Positions 16,056-23,441 of a stretch of DNA of 33,384 nucleotides are shown here, one piece after another; positions within the stretch are counted from its first letter, which is position 1, and every line of letters starts with the position of its first letter. The DNA is from DTU049 sp033809015 (lineage in GTDB: Bacteria > Bacteroidota > Bacteroidia > Bacteroidales > DTU049), in NCBI GenBank assembly GCA_033809015.1, contig JAPXMM010000009.1, forward strand, positions 1 to 33,384, in the 5' to 3' direction. The notes beneath the pieces are model-generated. The model saw only the letters and a list, made by a program, of their open reading frames with translations. It was not told the DNA's origin and ran no database searches. The translations under genes were made by a program, and so were the position numbers.

Positions 16056-16440
16056 AACAGATGATGAACTTTTCGAGGAAATAACATCTTCATTTAAGCA
16101 TAAAATTACTCAATGGGATTATTTTGTTAATTGGAAAAAAGTATTACAAAATATAAAACCAATCGAAAAAGAACTAAATCTATTAAATTACCTCATTGGT
16201 AAGCAAGATTTATACAATGAGACAGTAGATTTATTATTAGAATATCCTGAAACCATTAAAGCAATTCCATTACTTCTTGCTATCAGAGAAAAATCATTAG
16301 AAGTGTTGATAGATACAAGAAAATTTATTTATCGCAATTTTGATTTTTCAAAGAAAAACTATAATGAAGATGAGATAAAAACATTTGCTGATTTTATTCT
16401 AAAAAATAATACAAACCTAATTTGTAAGTACTTCCGATAA
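16021..16440 (+). pseudogene. Truncated DpnII/MboI-like restriction endonuclease
   Basis: The 139-residue frame resembles the N-terminal half of DpnII: QWDYFVNWKKVLQNI, NLLNYLIGKQDLYNE, LLLEYPETIKAIPLLLAIRE and NFDFSKKNYNEDEIKTFADF follow the DpnII order and spacing. DpnII is about 288 residues. This frame stops where the second half, with the PD-(D/E)xK-type catalytic core, should begin. The next 160 bp on the plus strand before dprA show no continuation in any frame. It overlaps the methylase by 35 bp, as expected for the second gene of the system. The start could equally be the ATG at 16027. It is most likely a dead nuclease. Confidence 0.78.
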
Positions 16441-16556
16441 TCTATTTCTCCTGTTATCTTCACCATCTAAATAAAGTATCTTTATCTTTGAAAAATTTGT
16501 ATTATAATTTATCAAATTCTTTAAAAAATATAAATTCTCAAAATATTTTTTTCTCT

Positions 16557-16565
16557 TAATTTTGC
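16557..16565 (+). promoter_or_regulatory. -7 box TAATTTTGC for dprA
   Basis: A perfect TAnnTTTGC lies 37 bp before the dprA ATG at 16603, in the 162-bp gap that follows the truncated nuclease gene. Confidence 0.6.
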
Positions 16566-16602
16566 AATTCTTGAATATGATAATTTAATATTTTTTAGTG
16601 AG

Positions 16603-17721
16603 ATGAATGAAAATATATATGTTTTAGCTCTTAAGTTTATTCCTAAGATAGGAAATATCACTGCTAAAAAAATTATTGATGTATTTCCCAATCTAGAATT
16701 ATTGTTTTCATTATCATCTATGGAATTGCAAAACCGATTTTCCTTGTCTTCATTACTAGCTAATACTATAAATAAATATAAAACTACAGCTCTGCAAAAG
16801 GCAAAATCAGAGATAGAGATATCTCTGCAAAATGATGTAAAGATCATAACTATCGATAGCATAGACTATCCTAGTAAATTAAAAGAATGTATAGATGCTC
16901 CGATTTCTTTGTTTATAAAAGGTGAATTACCAAACATAGATAAATCTATTTCTTTTGTAGGTACGAGAAAAGCATCATATTATGGCAAGGATATTACAGA
17001 AAAGTTAATTAATGACTTGAGTGTAATATCGCCAACTATTGTAAGTGGTTTAGCCTCAGGTATAGATACTTTTGCTCATAAGTCTGCTCTAAATCATAAT
17101 TTACCCACTATAGCTGTATTAGGCCATGGACTTTCTACTCTTTATCCTACAGAGAATACTAATTTAGCTAAAGAAATAATAAATAATCATGGTTGTTTAG
17201 TTACAGAATATTTATACAATGAGCCTCCACTGAAGCAGCATTTCCCTGAAAGAAATAGAATAATAGCTGGACTTTCTGATGGAGTAGTTGTAGTACAAAC
17301 AAGGGAGCGAGGAGGTGCATTGATTACAGCTAATATTGCATTTTCATACAATAGAGCCGTATTTGCTGTACCAGGTAATATTACTGATCCATTAGCTCAA
17401 GGTTGTCTAAATCTAATCAAACATTATAAAGCAGAATTGATAACTGAAGGTAATGATATTTTGAAAACATTAAATTGGGATCTAATGCCATTTAATAATC
17501 AATCTACAAGTGCTATTCCTTTTCCACTGAGCCAAGATGAAGAAAAAATATATCAATTTTTATTAAATGAAGGTGATAGCAGCATAGACCATATGTGTAA
17601 TAGTCTCAATATTGGCATAGATATAGTGTCTATGGCACTTTTAAATTTAGAATTTGCAGAAATCATTCAATCTCTACCTGGTAAAAGATATCGCATCGCC
17701 AAATGTATCAAAATTGATTAA
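16603..17721 (+). CDS. dprA: DNA processing protein DprA
   Basis: DprA binds single-stranded DNA that enters during transformation and loads RecA on it. This 372-residue form has an N-terminal helix-hairpin-helix stretch (KFIPKIGNITAKKIIDVF). The Rossmann-like core follows with FVGTRKASYYG, VSGLASGIDTFAHKSAL, AVLGHGLSTLYPTEN, FPERNRIIAGLSDGVVVV and RGGALITANIA. A C-terminal winged-helix (DML1-like) segment of about 65 residues ends the protein. All core blocks are intact. No other competence gene is in the window. A roughly 316-bp gap with a repeat copy separates it from mfd. Confidence 0.93.
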   Translation: MNENIYVLALKFIPKIGNITAKKIIDVFPNLELLFSLSSMELQNRFSLSSLLANTINKYKTTALQKAKSEIEISLQNDVKIITIDSIDYPSKLKECIDAPISLFIKGELPNIDKSISFVGTRKASYYGKDITEKLINDLSVISPTIVSGLASGIDTFAHKSALNHNLPTIAVLGHGLSTLYPTENTNLAKEIINNHGCLVTEYLYNEPPLKQHFPERNRIIAGLSDGVVVVQTRERGGALITANIAFSYNRAVFAVPGNITDPLAQGCLNLIKHYKAELITEGNDILKTLNWDLMPFNNQSTSAIPFPLSQDEEKIYQFLLNEGDSSIDHMCNSLNIGIDIVSMALLNLEFAEIIQSLPGKRYRIAKCIKID

Positions 17722-17738
17722 TAATAATTATTAGTTAA

Positions 17739-17960
17739 TTGAATTAGGCGTTTTGATAATAAAGTTATCTAAATATTTCTGTAATTAAAGAATAATTTTA
17801 AAATTTTTTCTTTGCTCGGATTAATTTTTCAAGCAGAGAATTTTCTTTGATTCTTTAAATAGACATACGAGAAAGAATTTAATAAGAAATATTTTTAAAC
17901 AAATTCAAATTATACTCTCAAGAGATATAGTAATTTCTAAAACATTTAAAGTAATTAATT
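17739..17960 (+). repeat. Copy of the TTGAAATA intergenic repeat family
   Basis: It begins TTGAATTAGGCGTTTTGATA and continues with TCTAAATATTTCTGTA, the same string as at 29549-29564. AGAATAATTTTAAAATT and a TTTCTTTGCTCG block then match the copies at 7472 and 29518. It lacks the TAATACCGCATT core. It fills most of the 316-bp gap between dprA and mfd. No gene is seen in the gap, and the right end is not defined (ATAATTCAA near 17976 is a weak candidate). Confidence 0.6.
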
Positions 17961-18025
17961 AGTTATTAATAAAATATAATTCAATTTTTTTAGTATAGTA
18001 TTTTTGTTATTTTTTTAGAATTTAC

Positions 18026-18033
18026 TAATTTTG
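18026..18033 (+). promoter_or_regulatory. -7 box TAATTTTG almost abutting mfd
   Basis: This TAnnTTTG ends only 4 bp before the mfd ATG at 18038. If used, transcription would begin at or within a base or two of the start codon, giving a leaderless message. Confidence 0.5.
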
Positions 18034-18037
18034 TAAT

Positions 18038-21000
18038 ATGAATAATAAAATAGAGGATTTTTTTAGTAAAGAGAATAAAAATCCTGCTTTTAATGAATTA
18101 TTTAAATCAATTGCTAAGTTTCAAAATATACAGCTATCTCAGGTAGCAGGTGCCTTTTCGTCGGTAATAATTTTAATTTTTTATAAAAAATTTTTAAATC
18201 AACAAGGTATTTTTATCGCAAATAATGAAGATGAAGCATTACAGATATACAATAATCTAGATTATTGGATTGAGCAATTGCAGCTTAATGATAAATTACA
18301 ACTTTTTTATCTACCATCAAGTTTTAGAAATTTTGATGCTTTCACCATTGTAAATTCTAATGAATCAATGAGATTGCGATGTTCACAGCAACTAAATGAT
18401 GCTAAGTCAACTTCTTTAATTATTTCTTATCCAGAAGCTATTTTAGAAAAAATTCCTAAATCTGCCCATATTATAGAACATACTACTAAGATAAAAGTTG
18501 GTGAAAACATTGATCTGGATTTTCTCATAGAGCTTTTATTAGATTATGGCTATGTAGAGGTTGATTACGTCTATGAACCTGGCCAATTTGCTAGACGTGG
18601 AGCTATATGTGATGTGTTCTCTTTTGATGCTGATGATCCTTATCGTTTATTATTCAATGACGAAAAATTAGCACATATTAAACTCGTCGATGCTGCCTCA
18701 CAAATGAGTACTAGAGAATTATTCAGTATCAATCTAATGAGTTCATTAGATGATATTAATGATGATAAAGTTTCTATTTTAAGTTTATTAAAAAATCAAA
18801 TAATTTGGACTGATAATCTTGATATAATTCTAAATAATTTAGAAGCTTTTTATTATAGGCTACCTGAAGAGATACTTGATGATTTTGTAGATCTTGATGA
18901 GTTTACTGAGCAATTAAATAATTTAAAGAAGATTAATTTTTCTGAAGCTATATATGCTAATAAAGATATTTTAATATCATTTAACGTAAAAGCATTACCT
19001 ATTTTCCCTAAAGTTTTAAAAGATTTCTATGATTTTTGTAAAGAAAAAATAGAAAATGGATATACTATTCATTTCACTAGTCCTCACTATCCTGCATGGG
19101 AACGCATGCAAACTATTTTAGATGATATGGATATAGAGTATAATGCAGAAATATCACCGCATATTCATTATCTACCTACAGTATTTAATGAAGGTTTCAT
19201 AGATGATGATACGAAACAAATCATTATTCCAGAACATCAACTTTTTAAAAAATATTTAAAACCAAGATTACTCAATAAAATTCAAAAAAGAAAATTTGCT
19301 GATCTCGAAGAGATGATGGAATTGCAGCCTGGTGATTTCATAGTGCATGTGCAGTATGGTATAGGGCGTTTTGCTGGATTAGAGCAATTAGAAATTAATG
19401 GTAACAAGCAAGAAGTACTAAAATTGATGTTCAAAGATGATGATGTACTATATCTGAGTATACAATCTATGCACAAAATCACCAAATATGTGGGAGCAGA
19501 TTCTAATCCACCTACTCTTAGCAAATTAGGAAGTGTAACTTGGCAAAATAAGAAAAATAAGCTAAAAAAACATATAAAAGATATTGCCAGAGAGTTGATA
19601 AAACTATATGCTCAGAGAAAAACTATGCAAGGTTTTTCTTTTCAGCAGGATAATTATTTGCAAATAGAGCTAGAATCTAGCTTTGAATATGAAGATACTC
19701 CCGATCAATTGACTGCTACAGAGGAAGTAAAAAAAGATATGGAAAGCAGCTTTCCTATGGATAGATTAATATGTGGTGATGTAGGTTTTGGTAAAACAGA
19801 GATTGCTGTTAGGGCAGCATTCAAAGCTGCATTGGATGGTAAACAAACAGCTATTTTAGTGCCAACGACTATTTTAGCTTTTCAGCATTATATGACTTTC
19901 TCAGAGAGATTAAAAGATTTACCTGTAACCGTGGATTTTATCAATCGTTTTCGCACTAGCAAAGAGCAAAAAGAAATCTTAAAACAATTATCAGAAGGTA
20001 AAATAGACATTATCATTGGTACTCATAGATTGCTGAGCAGTGATGTTAAATTTCATGATTTGGGTCTTTTGGTTATCGATGAGGAGCAAAAATTTGGTGT
20101 GGCTGCTAAAGAAAAAATAAGACAATTAAAAGCTAATGTAGATACTTTGTATCTGTCTGCTACTCCTATACCTCGTACACTTCAGATGTCTCTGATGGGC
20201 GCTAGAGATATTAGTGTTCTCAGAACTCCACCACCTAATAGACAACCTATTCATACTGAAGTAAGAACTTTCGATGCTAATTTTATTAAAAATGCTATAG
20301 AAAATGAATTAGAACGTGGCGGACAAGTATTTTTTATACATAATAAAATTGGCACTATTGCAGACATTGCCCATTTGATACAAAATATAGTACCTACTGC
20401 ACGTGTAGGTATAGCTCATGGTCGTATGAAAGCTGAAGAAATAGAAACCGTTACGATGGCTTTTCTACAAAGAGAAATAGATGTGTTAGTGGCTACTACT
20501 ATCATAGAGTCTGGCATAGATATGCCAATGGCTAATACAATTTTTATAAATGATGGTCAAAATTTCGGTCTAAGTGATTTACATCAATTGCGTGGTAGAG
20601 TTGGTCGTAGAAATCAAAAAGCTTTTTGCTATATTCTCATTCCTCCAGCTACATTTCTCTCTACAGTTTCTCAAAAAAGATTAAAAACTATTGAAGAATT
20701 TAGTGATTTAGGATCTGGCTTTTCTGTAGCTATAAAAGATTTAGAAATTCGTGGTGCTGGCTCTATTTTTGGAGCAGAACAAAGCGGTTTCATAGAGGAT
20801 GTAGGCTATGAAATGTATCAAAAAGTTCTAGATGAGACTCTTATAGAGCTGCGTCAAGAAATGGATTTGCCTATTAATGAAAAAGATTTAAATATTCCTT
20901 CTTCCGAGATAACTATTGATACAGATCGCAGTATTTTAATTCCAGAATTTTATGTGCCTACAAGCATAGAACGTATCAAGCTATATAGAGAGCTAAATGA

Positions 21001-21391
21001 TTCTAGTAGCGAAAAAGATTTATTAGAAATCATAGAAAAAATAAAAGATCGTTTCGGTGCTTTGCCACCTGAGACAGTAGAATTAATAGAAGCTATTAGG
21101 CTCAAGTGGCTGGCCAATCAGTTATATGTTGAAAAGATTACTCTATTCAAAAATACACTTACTTTATACTTTTCTTCTAAAGATTTTCTAAAAGATAAAA
21201 TTTTACAAAAATTACCAAATATTTTAGATTTCATACAAAATCATCCTAAAAATACTAATATGAAACAAGACAGTCATAGACTAATTCTCAGTATAGAACC
21301 TACCCATAATTTTAAAATGGCTAGAAAATATTTAGAAGAAATTTTGGAATCTCAAGTTGAAATACCTTCTAAAGTGTCTCAACTTGATTAA
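18038..21391 (+). CDS. mfd: Transcription-repair coupling factor Mfd
   Basis: Mfd removes RNA polymerase stalled at DNA damage and recruits UvrA. The 1117-residue length is typical. The N-terminal UvrB-like module holds VDYVYEPGQFARRGAICDVF. The polymerase-interacting domain (about 415-485) has LQPGDFIVHVQYGIGRFAGL. The translocase motor has Walker A GDVGFGKTE (about 578), DEEQ (about 681), SATPIPRTLQMSL and QLRGRVGRRNQKAFCY. The C-terminal TRCF domain starts near 965. All motor motifs are present. Its last codons (21356-21391) are part of a 37-bp sequence repeated at 23405-23441, so a restriction-modification cassette sits directly after it. Confidence 0.97.
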   Translation: MNNKIEDFFSKENKNPAFNELFKSIAKFQNIQLSQVAGAFSSVIILIFYKKFLNQQGIFIANNEDEALQIYNNLDYWIEQLQLNDKLQLFYLPSSFRNFDAFTIVNSNESMRLRCSQQLNDAKSTSLIISYPEAILEKIPKSAHIIEHTTKIKVGENIDLDFLIELLLDYGYVEVDYVYEPGQFARRGAICDVFSFDADDPYRLLFNDEKLAHIKLVDAASQMSTRELFSINLMSSLDDINDDKVSILSLLKNQIIWTDNLDIILNNLEAFYYRLPEEILDDFVDLDEFTEQLNNLKKINFSEAIYANKDILISFNVKALPIFPKVLKDFYDFCKEKIENGYTIHFTSPHYPAWERMQTILDDMDIEYNAEISPHIHYLPTVFNEGFIDDDTKQIIIPEHQLFKKYLKPRLLNKIQKRKFADLEEMMELQPGDFIVHVQYGIGRFAGLEQLEINGNKQEVLKLMFKDDDVLYLSIQSMHKITKYVGADSNPPTLSKLGSVTWQNKKNKLKKHIKDIARELIKLYAQRKTMQGFSFQQDNYLQIELESSFEYEDTPDQLTATEEVKKDMESSFPMDRLICGDVGFGKTEIAVRAAFKAALDGKQTAILVPTTILAFQHYMTFSERLKDLPVTVDFINRFRTSKEQKEILKQLSEGKIDIIIGTHRLLSSDVKFHDLGLLVIDEEQKFGVAAKEKIRQLKANVDTLYLSATPIPRTLQMSLMGARDISVLRTPPPNRQPIHTEVRTFDANFIKNAIENELERGGQVFFIHNKIGTIADIAHLIQNIVPTARVGIAHGRMKAEEIETVTMAFLQREIDVLVATTIIESGIDMPMANTIFINDGQNFGLSDLHQLRGRVGRRNQKAFCYILIPPATFLSTVSQKRLKTIEEFSDLGSGFSVAIKDLEIRGAGSIFGAEQSGFIEDVGYEMYQKVLDETLIELRQEMDLPINEKDLNIPSSEITIDTDRSILIPEFYVPTSIERIKLYRELNDSSSEKDLLEIIEKIKDRFGALPPETVELIEAIRLKWLANQLYVEKITLFKNTLTLYFSSKDFLKDKILQKLPNILDFIQNHPKNTNMKQDSHRLILSIEPTHNFKMARKYLEEILESQVEIPSKVSQLD

Positions 21392-21392
21392 T
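21356..21392 (+). repeat. Left copy of a 37-bp direct repeat flanking the MjaI-like cassette
   Basis: This is the natural 3' end of mfd, including its stop codon. The same 37 bp occur at 23405-23441 with one T-to-C difference. The copy also contains an inverted pair, CAAGTTGA upstream (21353-21360) and TCAACTTG at its end. The sequence between the two copies is exactly the nuclease and methylase genes with their promoter, so this looks like a long target duplication. Confidence 0.85.
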
Positions 21393-21442
21393 CTATATTT
21401 GTATTTAAAAAATTCTAAATTATTTTTTATAAAGGGAAATTA

Positions 21443-22026
21443 TTATATTATTTCTCCATAATCTACTTCTATACCATCTTTCAATTTTTGATAAAAAATA
21501 ATTTTAACTTTAATTTGTTCTTTTAATAATGATTCTAATTTATAAGTAATAGGTTTTATTGAAACTGGAATATCGTCAATAAATCCATCTATTCCTTTAG
21601 ATTCTTCTTCAGGATTTGATAATCTATATGTAGTGTTTTTAATTTCAGCAGCTTTTTTTAAAATTACTTCTTGAAATTTAAGTCCTGTGAATGTTTTAAC
21701 AATGACAAGATCTTCTACCCATTTTTCTACATCAGATTCATCAACATTATTAATTGCATCTTTTAATTCTTGTATTTTTGTCCAAATTTTTTAATTGCAT
21801 TTTCTATAGCATCTGGATTCTTAGATAAATACCATTGCTTCCATTCTGATATTGTTTTACCATTAAATTGCTGTATTAATTCACTCATTTGCCCTACTAC
21901 TTTAGGTCTTGTACCTTGAGCATATTGATTAGCTAAATTAATTAAAGGCGAAACGTATTTATCTAAATTAAGTTTTTCAATATCAAGATATGCTCTAATA
22001 TCATCATTATTAATTTTAATTTTCAT
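21443..22026 (-). pseudogene. MjaI-like restriction endonuclease, frameshifted
   Basis: Two overlapping frames together make one protein of about 194 residues. The first (87 codons, stop at 21763) has YVSPLINLANQYAQGTRPKV followed by VGQMSELIQQF. The second continues with KWVEDLVIVKTFTGLKFQE, NPEEESKGIDGFIDDIPVSI and ends DYGEII at 21443. These blocks are what I recall of MjaI-type (CTAG) endonucleases. Adding one A to the A6 run (plus-strand T6 at 21787-21792) restores one continuous frame. The total of 584 nt, one short of a multiple of three, agrees. It starts 6 bp after the methylase stop. It may be a dead gene or a sequencing error. Confidence 0.78.
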
Positions 22027-22032
22027 AAAATT

Positions 22033-23331
22033 TTATTTTATAGAAATTTTATTTTTAAGATTTTGAAATTTAGACTTATATATGAAATTATATTTATCAT
22101 CAATATCGGTTAATCCATTTTTTATAAGATAATAATTTATAAACATATTATTTTTTAAAAATAAATAACAAAGTAAATTACCATTTTCATCATATTTAGT
22201 ATTATCATATTTAATATATACTTTCTGTTTATAAATTTTTTCATTTAAAAAAACTATAGCTTCATTTCTTTTATCAGGTTTTTCTTTAATTCCTAATAGT
22301 TTGACTTTTAATTCATTATCTAATATCAAAAATTCAGGTGAAATAATATCTGTGACAGTATAAAATTTATTTTTATAATTTTCAGTATTATCAATTTTAG
22401 ATCCATAATTAAATTTCTTAGGGTCAATTTTTTTATCAAATTTTATTGGGTCATTAAAAATATAAGGCAATTTGTTTATTCTTTCTTTAAAATTGTTGTT
22501 CAAATTGTTTTGTTTAATTATTTCATAAATATTTTCATTGAATATTTCTTTTTGGTCAATATTAAGTTTTTCTTTGATGACTGGAAGAAAATCTTCATTA
22601 ATTTCATATCCTATAGAGTTTCTATTTAATTTTTTTGCGGCTAATGATGTTGTCCCACTACCTAAAAAAGGATCTAAAACAGTTTCATCAACAAAACTAA
22701 ACATTTTAATTAATCTTTTAGGCAATTCTTCTGGAAACATTGCTAAGTGCTTATCTTGTTTCTCACCTGAAAAATTCCAATGGCCAACGAAATATTGATT
22801 CCATTCTTCATTAGTTAATTTTGATAATTCTTTTATCTCTTTGCTAACATTAGGAGCATTTCCGTATTTTTTAAAAATCAAAATAAATTCATAATCTAAT
22901 TTAATTATACCATTTCTAGGATAAGGATATGAACCCATTATGGTAGCTCCACCTGTTGTGTTACATGTAGTTACTTTTTGCCAAATAATAGACCCCATGT
23001 AATCAAAACCATAACTTTCGCAAAATTTTATAATTTCTGTTCTTATTGGTATTACTTTATATCTACCATAATAAACTGAACGTGCAAATTCATCTCCAAT
23101 ATTTATACACAAACGACATCCTTTGTGAAGAACTCTATGACATTCACTCCATACTAAATTTAAATTATTTATATATTCCTCATATGTATCATTGTATCCG
23201 ATTTGATTTTCATTGCCATAATCTTTTAATTGCCAATATGGTGGAGATGTAACTACTAAATGAATAGACTCATCTGCTATCTCATCCATATTTCTAGAAT
23301 CACCAATAATAATTTTATGATGTGTTTTCAT
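22033..23331 (-). CDS. Type II DNA methyltransferase (beta class, CTAG-type by context) with C-terminal SNase-like domain
   Basis: The 432-residue protein has an N-terminal methylase of the beta class: VVTSPPYWQL at 26-35 (motif IV) precedes DPFLGSGTTSLAAKKLNRNS at 220-239 (motif I). The SPPY form suits N4-cytosine or N6-adenine methylation. Residues 322-430 resemble a staphylococcal-nuclease fold: FYTVTDI, LKVKLLGIKEKP, AIVFLNEKIYKQKVYI, ENGNLLCYLFLKNNMFINYY and LIKNGL. The catalytic Arg and Glu expected after LLGI and the later Arg appear absent, so it may bind rather than cut. Stand-alone relatives end near residue 260. It is upstream of, and in one operon with, the frameshifted MjaI-like gene. 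Confidence 0.85.
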   Translation of the reverse strand: MKTHHKIIIGDSRNMDEIADESIHLVVTSPPYWQLKDYGNENQIGYNDTYEEYINNLNLVWSECHRVLHKGCRLCINIGDEFARSVYYGRYKVIPIRTEIIKFCESYGFDYMGSIIWQKVTTCNTTGGATIMGSYPYPRNGIIKLDYEFILIFKKYGNAPNVSKEIKELSKLTNEEWNQYFVGHWNFSGEKQDKHLAMFPEELPKRLIKMFSFVDETVLDPFLGSGTTSLAAKKLNRNSIGYEINEDFLPVIKEKLNIDQKEIFNENIYEIIKQNNLNNNFKERINKLPYIFNDPIKFDKKIDPKKFNYGSKIDNTENYKNKFYTVTDIISPEFLILDNELKVKLLGIKEKPDKRNEAIVFLNEKIYKQKVYIKYDNTKYDENGNLLCYLFLKNNMFINYYLIKNGLTDIDDKYNFIYKSKFQNLKNKISIK

Positions 23332-23364
23332 AGATTTAATATTTTAATATATTCCTGCTATTTA

Positions 23365-23373
23365 GCAAAATTA
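23365..23373 (-). promoter_or_regulatory. -7 box TAATTTTGC for the methylase-nuclease operon
   Basis: A perfect TAnnTTTGC lies on the minus strand, 33 bp before the methylase ATG and inside the segment bounded by the 37-bp direct repeat. The cassette therefore brings its own promoter of the host type. Confidence 0.6.
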
Positions 23374-23404
23374 ATATTTTATTTTTTAATATTCAATTGA
23401 TAAT

Positions 23405-23441
23405 GTTGAAACACCTTCTAAAGTGTCTCAACTTGATTAAT
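23405..23441 (+). repeat. Right copy of the 37-bp direct repeat
   Basis: This matches 21356-21392 with one substitution and holds a stray copy of the last codons of mfd. Its last bases overlap the stop codon of the porin gene (23437-23439). Before the insertion mfd probably ended directly against the porin gene in convergent orientation. In this copy GTTGA/TCAAC and ACAC/GTGT can pair around CTTCTAAA. Confidence 0.85.

Noticed and set aside
16521..16862. 113-codon minus-strand frame over the dprA start
   Set aside because: It is the mirror of dprA codons. dprA is well supported and the reverse frame has no recognisable domain.
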